DNA of 64,000 bases from contig OX465283.1 of NCBI GenBank assembly GCA_949987705.1, forward strand, positions 75,153,720 to 75,217,719. Direction: 5' to 3'. A program made the position numbers and the translations under genes. The notes beneath the pieces were generated by a model that saw only the letters and a list, made by a program, of their open reading frames with translations, was not told the origin of the DNA and did no database searches. This DNA is from Thereva unica (taxonomy: Eukaryota > Arthropoda > Insecta > Diptera > Therevidae). Below, piece by piece: positions 1-11,894 of this stretch. Within the stretch, counting starts at the first letter, position 1. Each line of letters begins with the position of its first letter.

Positions 1-6
1 AGTACG

Positions 7-107
7 CAGAATACTCCCACCTATCTAAAACTGTAAAAGTCAAGGCTTCACCCTGCCAACTTCCAGAGTTTCGAATCGTCAAGTTTTAGATAGGTGGGAG
101 TATTCTG
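7..107. repeat. Perfect 26-bp inverted repeat (hairpin)
   Basis: Bases 7-32 and 82-107 are exact reverse complements separated by 49 bases. The arms contain ACTCCCACCTATCT and its complement. This could be a small foldback or the end of a repeat that starts left of the window. No target duplication can be tested because the element is at the window edge. Confidence 0.8.
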
Positions 108-111
108 TATT

Positions 112-2560
112 TTTGTGTTTCATTACTAATTTTAATTTAAATGCATGAAGATCATTTGAGATACATCCTACAAAAAACTAACATGGAATGGTATTGAAAT
201 AGTTTGCTCCAGTGAGGACAGCCTCTCTCTCAAATTAAAAAAGGATTTTTGTTAAATGAACTTCTCGTAAAAGTTTATTTCAAGCACATTGAATGCATTC
301 CGAAAAAATCCTACATTTCAAGATACAATATAAAGGTAATCTTCGAATCACTCTTGCAAATTAACTTCTGACCTTAATGCCATAAAAAAAACTGCTCTTC
401 CATAAAAAATAGAAAAGAGAAGAACCCCTAAAAGCAACCCCAGAGCACACAAATTTTCAAATCAAATTACTTCCCATGTAATTGAATCGTAAACAATAGG
501 CAGAGGCCTCGTCTCTCTTTGCATAGCGAAATGCGTAATTTATGCGGAATAAAATGACACGCAACAGTACCTTACAACTCCTGCATACATAAAAAATTGT
601 ATTATTTCAAACTGACATTTTCTGCAAAGGAGAAAACAAAAAACGGTTAAATTTGAAATTCATATAAATTCAAACACATTTTAAAATTACAGGATTTTTT
701 GTTGTATGTGTTGTGAGGAAACCTATCCGAAAAGCTTCAATTCCGAGTCACGCATTTAAAGGCCGCGGAGTAAGGTTTTCATGAATTTTCATGAATTGCA
801 AAAATTTTCCCAACTTTGTTTCTTCATCATTTTTTTTACCAAGAGTTCATAAATATTCATTCAGTGTGAAAAATATTCCTCAGAAAAATGTAAAGAAAAT
901 CCACAACTCCCCGAAAGGATGTTACGCGAAGCCCCCATGTAAGCGCGGTCCTGTACCAAGTACATGGCGCTCCGTAACTGAACTTTATACACCTCAATGT
1001 TCAAACGTACTAAAATAAAACGCACAGTTTTTTTTCATTCCTCTTGTCTTGCCTAAGTCTTTTCAGTCAGTATTTTTTATGTGAATGCAAAACTTTTTTA
1101 CGTCCAACTTTTAACATAACATCATAAATATCCTGCGGCATGATACAAATATAAGGGCGCGTCCTTATGACGACTCTGCTGGGAGGAGCAGAAGATATGA
1201 TACATGGACGTACATTTTCAAAGCAGAGAAAAAATTATATTTTTATCAGATTGATAAGAAAGTTTAACCGTGAGGGAAACGTAAACCGAAAGAGAAAAAT
1301 TCCTCTTCCTTTCACGGGGAACTCAATTTTGATTAATGAAGTGGAAAAACTCATTTGTGGGAAAGTTCCTGAAATTAGGCACATTTTGTGTATTAGACAG
1401 CACATTTCGTTTCATAGCTAGCTAAAATTTTAATGAGCCAACTGGTGACACCTTTGCCGGTGTCACGCTCCAGGTGCAATACCCACCACAGCCATGTACC
1501 CCCTGAAATCTACAAAAGTTACTGTACAGCCTCTCAAGGAAGAAGTTCCAGTCTGTTGCTAATTTTCTCACTCTATGAACTCGCATGACAAGCATCTGCA
1601 GCCAACTCGCACCTCTAAGGATTCATCTGGAAGTCTTTACCACATAAGCTATCTTTAGACTATTCCTAAATATGTGACAGCCACTAAGAAAAATTCATTT
1701 TCATTAATTAAACCCACAAATTCCGCTACACGAAGCTCGGAAATATTTCTTTTTGGCACAAATAAAACCACATAAAAATCCAAATTCGAGTACAGCCAAA
1801 ACTTTTTACTTCTTCGCCCATACGTAAAAATTGGATAACATGCGAATTGACGACAAGAAAATCTTAAGAAGTTTCGGGGAAAACCTGAGGAAAAGTTTGT
1901 GGAAGTTTCACTCAGGATTGCTGAGTAATTGTTAATAAGAAACTCGGCTGTGGAAATGTTTTCGAGTTAGCATTTCACATCGTATCGCCGTGTGCCATTT
2001 CAGGCAACCTAAACATCTTAAAAACTTAATGTAAGAATTATGTTCTTTTGAACGACATTTAAATTGTGAGTGGAGTGAGAGGTGAACATCACGGTGCCTT
2101 AGGAATCAGGAAATGAGTGAGTGCTTTTTTGATTACATCTTAATCGGAAACAAAAATATTCTCAGAGTCGACTGTATTAAATGTACTAACAGGATATGCG
2201 TTGATAATCTCTTTTAATACCATATGCACTCCAGAAGGTACGGTCGCTTGCGCGTCTCAAAGTAATAATTGGGCAATGGCAAGCTATGCATCACGTACCA
2301 GCTTTAGTATGATGTAGAAGCAGTAAAAGTCGTTGAACGTAAAATAGATATTTTTGTACTAGACTAGAAATGAATTTCATTGACTTAGTTAAGAGCTAGT
2401 TCCTATTTACTTAAAATAGCTAGGACCTGTTGCTCATTGCAGAATAAAGTATTGTTCAATTAAAACCTCGGGTTCACTATTTAACATAGTACAACAGTAA
2501 ACAACCGTGCCTTAACCCCATCTTAGGGAGCACTAGTCATAGTACACCCGACGTATATAT
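112..2560. other. Non-coding AT-rich stretch, no gene recognised
   Basis: Only short open frames (84 codons or fewer) occur, and none resembles a known family. The one clear local structure is a small perfect hairpin, GTGACACC at 1445-1452 pairing with GGTGTCAC at 1459-1466. I see no tRNA, no transposon protein and no long repeat shared with the rest of the window. Confidence 0.5.
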
Positions 2561-2903
2561 CAGGGGTGGCCAACTTTTGAATACATAAGATCTACTTTTC
2601 ATCACAAAAATGCATCGCCTCCGACTTGTTATAACCATAGCCTAGAAGGGGGGAGAGGTGTGAATTGCATATGTGGCGACAGCCAGCGTCAGTGTAAATG
2701 GACGTTAAAAGACAGAGTCCAAATATCTCATTAACTCTTCACGTCGACGCAGCACATAACGCCATAGGTGAAACAGTACATCGACTTGTGGATGGAGTTG
2801 CAACAGCCTTAGGTTTTTTGGTGTTTACTCCTTAAGAATTGTTTCATATAAAGAGCACAGTACGAAAAATAGATGGGGTGTAAAAATCAAGTGTTAACAA
2901 AAA
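2561..2903. repeat. Repeat fragment with hAT-like terminus, left part of a split repeat
   Basis: The stretch begins with CAGGGGTGGCCAAC, a motif like many hAT or hAT-MITE termini. It ends with GTAAAAATCAAGTGTTAAC followed by an A tract. The same ending recurs at about 14334 in the ATGGCGG-type repeats. The matching continuation (ACCTTTAATTTGATTTTAAC) resumes at 13596, beyond the LINE, so this is the left piece of a repeat split by that insertion. Confidence 0.5.
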
Positions 2904-3148
2904 AACCTTTAATTTTTTTTTTTTTAATAAACTTTATTAGCTCTTAATAACTTATACTAATAAAGAGGGTCTAAGCCCATGGAGCTTAATCCTAGTGGGT
3001 TGTATACATTTAAAAATTCTTAGACTATTACTTATATGTATTACTTATATGTACATTTTTTTCTGTATTTTACACTATTATTTGCCTATATAATTAATCA
3101 GCAAAAAATTGAGTTTTTATATTTCTTCTTCCGACTGACCATAACTAA

Positions 3149-3537
3149 AGGCTGTATCAGATCCAAAGCAGCGCAACAAAAATAACAGCAGCAAATTGTT
3201 TCTATTCGTCAACGCGGGTCACATGACCACAGAAGCAGCACTGAGTGCTGCCGCTGCTTTTTCATTTCTAATCCTAATTTTGCTGCCCAACAAGGCAGCA
3301 TTTTTTGACATTTCTGTAAAGTTTCTTTGAGACGCTTTTTGTTTATTTGTTTGTTTTTGTTTTTGAAATTCATTATTAATGGAAGAAAAATGAATAAAAT
3401 TGGTTCGCGGGCACCCTATATTGTAGATAAAAAAGTTGGCTGCCTGCTGCTGGTACAATGAATTTGATACAAGAAGCAGCATGCTGCCTCTTCCGCTGTT
3501 GCTGCCGCTGCTCGAGAATTTTGATCTGATACGGCCT
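3149..3537. mobile_element. PIF/Harbinger-type MITE, 389 bp, TAA target duplication
   Basis: The termini are AGGCTGTATCAGATC at 3149 and its near-perfect complement GATCTGATACGGCCT ending at 3537. Both sides are flanked by TAA (3146-3148 and 3538-3540). A 3-bp TWA duplication with terminal inverted repeats is the PIF/Harbinger signature. The interior is rich in GCAGC/GCTGC runs and has no coding capacity. Its termini differ from those of the Harbinger at 16.8-20.5 kb, so it belongs to another family. It sits in the 3' UTR of the I-type LINE. Confidence 0.75.
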
Positions 3538-4573
3538 TAACTCTCAAAATTTTATGTTGCTGGGGTACAAAGCTCTTAAAATTGCATAAAAGCTTAACAA
3601 CAGCTTTATTTAGCTGCTAGAACTGCCATATACATAAGCTTTAAGCAAACTTCGAATTTTAACTTTGAAAGCTTAGCGGATCGGGACTGAACGGATGCAT
3701 TGTAATTCCAGCTATAGCCTCGCGCTTGTGTGTAAATGAAAAAAATAGGTCTTCTCTTGTGGGACGGACTTTATTCGATTTTATGAAATGAGAGGGACAA
3801 ATTCAATTTTTGACTGAAAAAGAAAGAAGTAAGTACCACCAGCGTCGTTCGCTCACAGAAATTTAACGTATAAAACTGTGTAAGAGCAGGCTTAAAGTGC
3901 TTTGTGTTTTGCGTGTGTTATTTACCCTGAATATTCGAATCGGATTTAAGGTAATTAAAATAGCAAAATTTGTAAAAAGAATTTAATAAAAATATGGTTT
4001 AGGTTTATCCATTATCGCCGTATTATAATAAATACAATTAAAAAATGAACAAAGAAAAACTGAAAGGAGGAGCGGAGAAGTTACGCGAAAAGAGAAAGAA
4101 AGCAATGGAAGCTGAGGCACACAAGTCAAAAAACGTTAAATTAATGTTTGAAAAACTAGCCTCTTCTTCTATTATTAGTCAACCGCAACCATCTCAAGAA
4201 TTATCGGAAAAAATTGTTTCGTTTCCTGAATCCATAAGTTCTCAAGTTGAAACAAGAATACAAAACGAAGGTGAAAACCAAGCGTCCACGTCTACTGCTT
4301 TAACAACTTCTTGTAATTTTCAAAACATTGCAAAAACCAACGAAGCAAAATCAAGCTTCCCATCCACAATTAATATTACTGATAGTCACTATGAAAGTTA
4401 TTTTAAAAAGCCAAATTTGTACGACATTCAAAATTTTTTTTCATTTCATCCGAGACAACCAGCTCTAATTGAATTTTTTAATCGCGAAAAAGCCTTCAAA
4501 ATGAAAAATGGCACAGTAAGGAACTGGCTAACATACAATGAAAAAACAATTAAGTTGTTTTGTACTGTATGTC

Positions 4574-6456
4574 TGTAACAGCATAATGGCGCGATAAAAT
4601 AGTGGGCGCCACTTATGCGAGGTATTACCCCCTTAGCCATAAGCCCGGAAAAGCATGACCAAGGAGCCAATACCATACATAAGAAAGGAAACAAAATTCC
4701 GGAACTCCTACGCCGGCCACACGGAGTTATCTAGCTCGCCGGAGGGGTCGTGGGGTGTGTGGCAGGGGCTTACCGCGGTTGGTTCACCACTTACCTATGC
4801 CTGGGCAATTTTGAATTCCACCTCCATCATTCTTCAGGCATAGCCTGAGCCGTGTCACTGTAGTGCGGTCCCTTGCCAGCTCATTGTATGGATAACCACC
4901 AGCTGACAAGGAAAGGCACTACCTAAGACTCCTGAAAAGAAACGCCATCCGCCCCAACCATTCCACAACAAAATTTAACACATGACCATTCTATTATTTA
5001 TAATCATTTAATAATCCGAATAATCATCAAAACAAACCATACAATAACGCACATCTCACAAGACAATAATTACAGGTCATAATTACAGGTCCTTGTCAGA
5101 TATGATATCAAATTAAACGCTCTATTTCAACAAAATGAATATCTCATTACCATAGGTACATAACATCTGAACACTAAAGTAAAAGAAAACGCGCAGTAAT
5201 GGTACCAGTACTCTTCGCTTTTTACAACCAATATCACAAAAACACAAGTTTACTTACAGGGAGAACAATTGCCCAGAAAACAACAAAAGATAGAAAAAAA
5301 TATCACCAACAAGGAGCCAAATAAATTCATAAATAGTTATAAATAAGATTATAAAGTTAATATTAACTACAATTAAAAGTATTAATTTAGTAATAAATTA
5401 AAGCATAGAAATTTTTGTTATTTTATTTTTGGTATATGTTTGTGTGTTTTTTCTTCTCTATCTGTGTATCGCACCGTCAACAAAAACTGAAGTCAAAAAC
5501 AAAAATACCAATATTGTATCTATTTATCTTTTTCTTTTTTTCTTTTTTTCAAAAAAATCTCTTCCGATAATAACTTTTGAATGACAAATTTCATATATCT
5601 ACCAATTCAACCATAACACTCATGTCTAATTTCCAAATTCCCTATCTAAATACATTTCTGTCTAGTAAAAGGATACCGAAAATAGCAGCAATAGAAACGA
5701 ATATTAAACAACAGTTGCACCATTACCTTTCCACCGCCGCGCTCCTCTCCTGTTTTCCGTCTTAATAATCTTCGTATCATTTAGTTCAACGTGAGCATCT
5801 TCACTGCCATATTTACTATTACTTACTAAAGCATTTCGTTTGAAAACAAGAATATTCTTCGACGATTCTGATGACCACCCATAGACCTCGCAAGATCTGT
5901 TCTTCTGATCCAGCTGGTGTGGATGCACTATAGGTATTGGCTTAATTACCTGACTATCGAACGGTGTATCAATTGGTATTAATGGAATATACAGCTCCTC
6001 CTTTATACTAGTGTAGCATGTGTTTTGTCACCATCCTCTGATATTCCAGCAAAAACTCGGCAAGGATTCTTGTATAACCGCTTAGCGTAATTGTATCTTC
6101 CCAGGCATGCGATGTTGCTACATTCATTCTGTCTATCATTGCACCAACGCATTCTTGTTTATTGTCAAATTCAATTGTTACAACAAATTTTTTTTAGGTA
6201 CATTATAAAGTTTCGAATTTGTTACATTATTTTTAGCAGATCCAATTTTTTCCTTTTTTTATTTAATTTTCAATTTTTCCGAATAAAAAAATTTTTGCAG
6301 TAAATTTCTGCATACGTCAAAATTCGAACTCCATTTTTTTCTTTTCTTTTCTCCCCGCCTACCTTTTTGTTCCGAACAACTTTTACATTTTCTTCCCCAC
6401 AGTAATTTTTAGTCAAGTAGATATTTAGGGATTTCCGTGCAAAACTGACCGTTACA
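4574..6456. mobile_element. 1,883-bp inserted element with TGTAAC...GTTACA ends and TGTC target duplication
   Basis: The element begins TGTAAC at 4574 and ends GTTACA at 6456, flanked by TGTC at 4570-4573 and 6457-6460. Removing it and one TGTC restores an open hAT reading frame across the site, so the boundaries are exact. TG..CA termini and a 4-bp duplication fit a solo LTR. A length near 1.9 kb, the short inverted termini and the captured protease fragment (5704-6180) fit a non-autonomous DNA element equally well. No polypurine tract, primer site or internal direct repeat was found. It is the fourth level of nesting at this locus. Confidence 0.7.
5704..6180 (-). pseudogene. Degenerate trypsin-like serine protease (homologue) fragment
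   Basis: Read on the minus strand from about 6180 down, the frames give VTIEFDNKQECVGAMIDR followed by MNVATSHAW. This has the spacing of the chymotrypsin-fold segment that normally leads to the catalytic TAAHC; here it reads ATSHAW, so the site is lost. After a frameshift it reads RLYKNPCRVFAGISEDGDK, then after another IPIDTPFDSQVIKPIPIV (the usual position of the DIALL aspartate strand) and RSCEVYGW (the family's C-V-GWG motif). The part carrying the catalytic serine is not seen. The piece lies wholly inside the 1.88-kb insertion, so it is probably a captured host gene fragment. The assignment rests on motif order, not on a database match. Confidence 0.5.
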
Positions 6457-8600
6457 TGTCTAGTATACGCAAAGCATGAAAATCGATTTGTTCTTGGTAT
6501 GAATGACTTTTCGCACACTTATCAACGAATTCAGGAGCATGAAGTAAGCAGTGAACATGAACATTCCGTTAGAGCATACTTTATGTGTATGAATCAAAAG
6601 GACATTTCCAATTTGCTTCTTTCATCTACATTAAATATCAGACAGCAGCAAATAAAGAAAAAACGACGAGTATTAGAAGTGATTATAGAAATTATAAAAC
6701 TTATTGGAAAACGCGGATTAAGTTATAGAGGAAAGAAATATGAAGCTGCATATACTTTAGCTGATCCCACATTGGACCATGGTAACTTTTTGGAATTAAT
6801 ATTATTAGTAAGTAAATATGATGTACACTTAAAAGAACATTTAAATGAGGTCATCGAAAAAAGCAAAAATATCCATGAAAAAGGACAACAACGTAGATCT
6901 GGATCATTCGTAAGTTTATTATCTAAAACAACTGTAAATTCAATATTGCAAATCATAAGAGAATTGATCAAAACATCCATTCTGGAAGAAATGCAAAAAA
7001 CAGAAATATTTTCTGTGCAATTGGACACTACACAGGATATTTCAGTTCAAGATCAATGTTCAATTGTAATAAGGTATGTTTTGGGTTGTGAAATCTATGA
7101 AAGACTGGTTTCCGTTGTAAGTTGTACAGACTCTACCGGGAAAGGTATGTTTAACCTCATTCAAAAAGAATTTTCATCTTTAAATATTCCACTAAAAAAT
7201 TGCGTCTCTAATGCCACTGATGGTGCAGCAAATATGCAAGGGGCTTACAATGGTTTCTCTAAATGGATGTCTGAAAATGCATCTAGTCAGTTACATGTGT
7301 GGTGCTACAGCCATATCCTGAACCTAGTTGTTACCGACACCGTCAAAATAACAATAAATGCAGCGTCTTTATTTACCTTATTAAATTCCATTGCAATTTT
7401 CTTCAAAGAATCCTACCAAAGAACGAATATTTGGAAAAGAACATCCTTAGAGGCAAAAAAAATTACAAGTAATTGGAGAAACTCGTTGGTGGGCAAAAGA
7501 AGCAGCTTTAAAAAAAATATTTGGGAATTACAAAAATCCCGCCAATGCTCTTTACGTCGATGTATTATTAGCATTACACGATATAAAATTGTTAGAAAAC
7601 ATGCCATCAGATGTCCGTGTGAAGGCCTCTACCATGCTTACACAATTTATAGATTATGAAATGCTACTAACGGCTCAAATTTTTACAAAATTATTTTCAA
7701 TTATTGGTCCTGTCTCGAAATATTTGCAAACTAGCGGATTAGACTTACTGAGATGCCACGAAATGATTATGAATTGTACATCACAATTAAAGTCTGTAAG
7801 TCGCGACATGAGTGATATTGAAATATTTACGCAAACGTTCATTGCATGGGCACAAGATGAGATTGACAGCCGTGAAAAAATCGACATCGACATACCAATT
7901 TCCTTTCCCGAAAAGAGAATAAGAAAACGAAAGAAAATGGCTGGAGAATTAGCGGAAGATGATCTCATAAGAGATAGCCGAAAAAAGTATGAAGTTGAAA
8001 CCCATAATAGAATATTAGATAAAATTATAAATTCTATAGAATGTATGTAGATTTAAGAATAATGGTGAGCTTTATAAGGATATTGCCTTATTGTCTCCAA
8101 CAAATTTTGATGAAGTTAAACAAGGAGTACCATCAAATAGCTTTAAAAAATTGTGTGAACTTCTAGCAAACTATTATCCAAATATTACAAAAGAAAATCT
8201 GCAAGAAGAATTGGTAAGTTTCGCGAAAAATTGGGATAAATTTAAAGTTTCGGCAACAACAAATGCGGAGCGTAATCAACAATTTCAGAGTAATGTTACA
8301 GTTATAGATACAGATGAAACTGATGAAGAAGACAACGATGATTTTGAAAGAGATGGTGCTTTTGATGTTAATAATAAAAAATGTAAATCTTGTCTTAAAT
8401 GTGCAATTTGCTGTTATTCTGTCATTCAAAAGTACAAGTGTAAATGTATATTTTAGCCATATCCGGAAATTAAACAAGGGCCGACAAATATTGTTTCCCG
8501 GGCCGCTAAGATGTTGCCCATCCGCCCCTGGTTGTAATTTCTTTCCAGTGTGAAGCTAGAAAGGTGCTGCTTCTATTCCAGTTAAGTAGTTTTTCGAGGG

Positions 8601-11600
8601 TCAGCGCTTGTCGTGCTTTTTTCCGTACCGATGTAAAGTCAGGTGTTCGTACTTCTGTAAGAGGGGACGTCTATGTGCTTCCTTTGCTTCCCTGTCTGCG
8701 TGTTCGTTCCCACTTATGCCAGCATGGGCGGGGCACCATATGAGTCGTATGTCCCTGTTACTAACTATCTGTCTTATTTGTTGTATTGTTGGGTGTCTAT
8801 TTTTCAGGTTCCTAATTGAATGTAGTGCAGATAGCGAGTCCGTTATGATTAGCGCAGGTTCTGAACTTTCTGCTTGCGAGCAGGCTTTATATATTGCTGA
8901 TGTTTCCGCGGTATATATTGAAGTCCAACCTGGCATTCTCTCTAGACTCACCAGCTTTCCCTCGCTATTCACTACCGCGTAGGATACCTGATCTGTCTTT
9001 TTAGAGGCGTCTGTATAGTATTGTTGTTGTACTCCGTATTCTTCTATCAGTGTATTGAAATGCTGTCTTATTAGTCTTTTACTGTAGTTGTTGTATTTTG
9101 TCATTTCTGTGTTTAGTCGATGTTGGTTAAATAACCAAGGGGGTGCTAGGTCTGTCTCATACTGTACTTGGTTAGGGATGTAAAGTAGGTCCGGTGGAAG
9201 ATTCTTCAACCCCAGAACGAGGGCCGAAGGTTTTCTGTATTTATTCCAGTCGTTGTGGAGTATGTTCGTTTATGTTGCGATGCAGTGGAGCTTTGTAATG
9301 GTGCATATTCTTCAGGATTACGTTTGCCGTTAATTCGTCTGTCCGTTCCGTCATGGTTGGTAAACCGGCCTCTATCAAGAGAGCTTCAATAGGTGTCGTG
9401 CATAATGCTCCGAGAGCAATGCGTGCGGAAATGTGTATTGATTTTTGGACCTTTTCGAGTGCCGTCTTAGTACCATGTCCATATATCGTCAGTCCGTAAT
9501 CCACTTTGCCAGTTATTATTTGTTTTGCTATTTTAATTGCTAGGTTTATCGGTGGTCCATGCTTTTTTTGGCAAATTACTTTAAGCAAGTTGTTTCGCTT
9601 TTTTAAATCTGCAGCGACTTCGCTGGCATGCTTGTTCCACCGAAGTGTTTTATTTAGATGTAAACCTAGCACTTTCAGTTCTTTCTGGAGGGGAATTCTG
9701 TGGTTTTCCCAGTTTAAACTGGTTGCAGTACAACTTGTTCTCCTGCAGACGTGTAATGCTTCTAGCTTGTCTTTTGAAATACTTGCCCCGACTGATTGGC
9801 ACCATGCTTTTAGCACGTTAAGTGCTGTACAAAGCGTGTTTTCTACCGAGAGGGTATTGCTAGAAGAGTAAAGAACTATATATTGTCTGCATATATGTGG
9901 AAATTGAGGTTGGGCACTTGAGTTAATGCCGAAGAGAGTTTATGTATGTAAGTATTAAACAGGGCCACCGATAATGGCGACCCTTGCGGTGTTCCACTTG
10001 CTAAGGGAAGGACATTAGAAGCAAAACCTTTGTTTCTGGCCGTGATTTTACGGTTTGAGAGGAATGAGTTCACTGTCTTTACAAAGTTGTAACCTGCATT
10101 CCATTCAATGAGCTGGTGCACGACGACTTTTCTTTGAAGTCTGTCATATGCTTTCTCCAGGTCTGCTGAGAGCAATACGCTATGTTCTCTCCGTCCGATG
10201 GCTCAAGCCAGGTTGTGCTCAGTTTCCTGTAAGAGGGACAGTGTGCCTCTTCCAGGTCTGTAGCCGACAACCCCGTCTGTGAGTCTTCGCTCTAGGAGCC
10301 AACATAGTCTATTGCTGAGGATTTTTTCTAGGACTTTGGATGGTGTAGGTAGGAGAGAAATAGGTCTGATTTGGTTGGGGAGGAGGATTTGGCTGGAAGT
10401 TTTAGGAATAGGGCGGATCTCTGCCAATTTCCAAGCCTGTGGAAATGAGCCCGAGGTTAGCACCATATTGAAGAGCCTTGTTAACCTCAGTAGGTAACCT
10501 AATGGGGCATTTTTCATCATACCATATGATATCTTATCTAGGCCCGGTGTTGAGCCTTTGTAAGTGTCCAATACATCTTGGACTTCTCTTAAGGCTATGC
10601 GCTTGTCCACGAAGGAGGGGGGAGGTTCTGGAGAGTCTCCAGCTCTGCCTCTATGGCTCTGTCATCTTCGCCGTGTAGGCTTAGATCTACATCTGCGTAA
10701 CTCATGAGCTGTTTGCGATTTCGTGGGAGTCGACGATTGTCCTGTTTTCATATTCAAGTGCGGAAACTGTCGTGCCTTTTTGTTTCCGAACACCGCTTTG
10801 ATGCTGCGCCAGTTTTCTTGAACTGAGTTATTGGGGTTAATAGCATCGATGAAGTTTTCCCAAGCCTTGCGCTTTTCTTCTTTTATCGTCCTGCGCATAC
10901 GCGCATTGAGGCTACGATAAGCGATTGCATCATCTGCAGAAGGGGATCTTTTGAAGCGCTTCCATGCTTGGTTCTTCTGACGAACCAGCTGGTGAATTTC
11001 ATTGTTGAACCATGTAGGGGTGTTTTTTCTGGCGCTTTGAGTTGAGGGCATGCTGAAATTTGCAGCATACCGGATAGCTCTCTGTAGGAGGTATTCCTCA
11101 ACTTTTAATTGGAATTTCTTCCAATCGGCATGTCGTTCAACAAATTGTGGGATATGTTTAGACAGTTCAGTGGCTTGGTTAATTTTCAAAATGATTGGAA
11201 AGTGATCAGTTTGTTTTGGGTGCTTAGTAGTTGTCCAGTTTAGTCTTGGGGCTATGTCTGAGGTCGCAAGTGAGAGGTCTATGTTAGTTAACGTGTTTCT
11301 TGTTGTGAATAATGTTGGGGAACCGTCGTTCAGTAGAATATACTCGGTGTTATCTAGCCAGTTACTTATGTCGTTACCTCTCTGTGTGTTATACTGCGAT
11401 CCCCACAGTTGATGGTGAGCATTAAAGTCCCCGAGTATTATGGCTGGTCTTCCTAATGGTAGTGCTAGTTTGTCTAGTTCGTCAGTAATGTCGTTCAAGT
11501 CTTGCTCGACGTAAATACAAGCAATGTCGATTGTTATACCAGCATGCACTCTTAGAGCTATCATAGGTGTGTTCTGCTTGCTTATGGGCAGCGTTTCTAC

Positions 11601-11845
11601 CGCAAGGCCTCTTTTGATCATTATACCAGCTCCACTGACTCTTGTAGAGTGCGTGTTGTGTGTATATAAGTCGTAGTGTCGATATTTCCTAAGTGAGTCT
11701 GTGTTAATGATGTGTGGAATGTGTGTCTCCTGAAGTGCTATGATGTCTGGGTTGAATCGTGCTATTATTAAGTCAAGTGACGCAGAGTTTGTGTAAAGTC
11801 CTGAAATATTCCACTGTACTATCGTGAGTTGATGGTTGTTCGAAG
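8601..11845 (-). pseudogene. I-type LINE ORF2: endonuclease, reverse transcriptase, RNase H (broken)
   Basis: Read on the minus strand, the APE-like endonuclease begins near 11845 (QLTIVQWNISGLYTNSAS, then PDIIALQETHI) and includes GDFNAHHQLWGS. The reverse transcriptase follows (RPISLLPTPSKVLEKIL, then LEKAYDRLQRKV, GTPQGSPLS and YADNI). The catalytic YADD reads YADN here, so the active site is altered as well as the frame broken. A C-terminal RNase H ends the protein (YTDASKK, then IITDSLSAL and WCPAHAGISGNEHAD). At least four frame changes or stops (near 10640, 10190, 9850 and 9225) separate the pieces. The product would copy LINE RNA into a nicked target. ORF1 lies just upstream. Confidence 0.85.
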
Positions 11846-11894
11846 AGTAAGAAGATCTTTGTCCCTTGTCCCTTGGTTATACATGGTGGGAAGG

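Larger units (their letters stand above)
4045..8456 (+). pseudogene. hAT transposase pseudogene (ZMYM1-like, TTF zinc finger and DUF4371-like)
   Basis: The protein starts at ATG 4045 with a lysine-rich tail. It reaches an N-terminal zinc-finger region (FSFHPRQP, then GTVRNWLTYN and LFCTVCL), where the frame is broken at 4574 by a 1.88-kb insertion. It resumes at 6457 with VYAKHENRFVLGMNDF and continues as the DUF4371-like core (SVQLDTTQDISVQDQCSIVI, then HVWCYSHILNLVV). A frameshift near 7450 moves the reading to the frame holding NALYVDVLLALHDIKLLENM, and another lies near 8050. The frame ends at LKCAICCYSVIQKYK. The C-terminal hAT dimerisation domain expected next is missing. The family cuts and pastes DNA, but this copy cannot. 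The identification is by motif recognition. Confidence 0.8.
3700..8530 (+). mobile_element. Defective hAT transposon (ZMYM-like transposase), left end unresolved
   Basis: The right terminus ends ...CATCCGCCCCTG at 8530; its complement, CAGGGGCGGATGGG, is a typical hAT end. The left end lies somewhere in 3690-4040, and I could not find a matching terminus. ATTGTAAT at about 3697-3704 resembles the right flank GTTGTAAT (8531-8538) but is not an exact 8-bp duplication. The transposase frames run 4045-8456. The element sits in the 3' UTR of the surrounding LINE. Confidence 0.55.

Noticed and set aside
791..1421. Short frames at 791-1018 and 1167-1421 as host genes
   Set aside because: No motif, no splice-supported extension and AT-rich chance composition.
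2561..8530. CAGGGGTGGCC at 2561 and the CCGCCCCTG end at 8530 as the two ends of one hAT
   Set aside because: The left motif lies outside the LINE that contains the hAT, as shown by the 12-bp LINE duplication at 2904, and the 8-bp flanks do not match.
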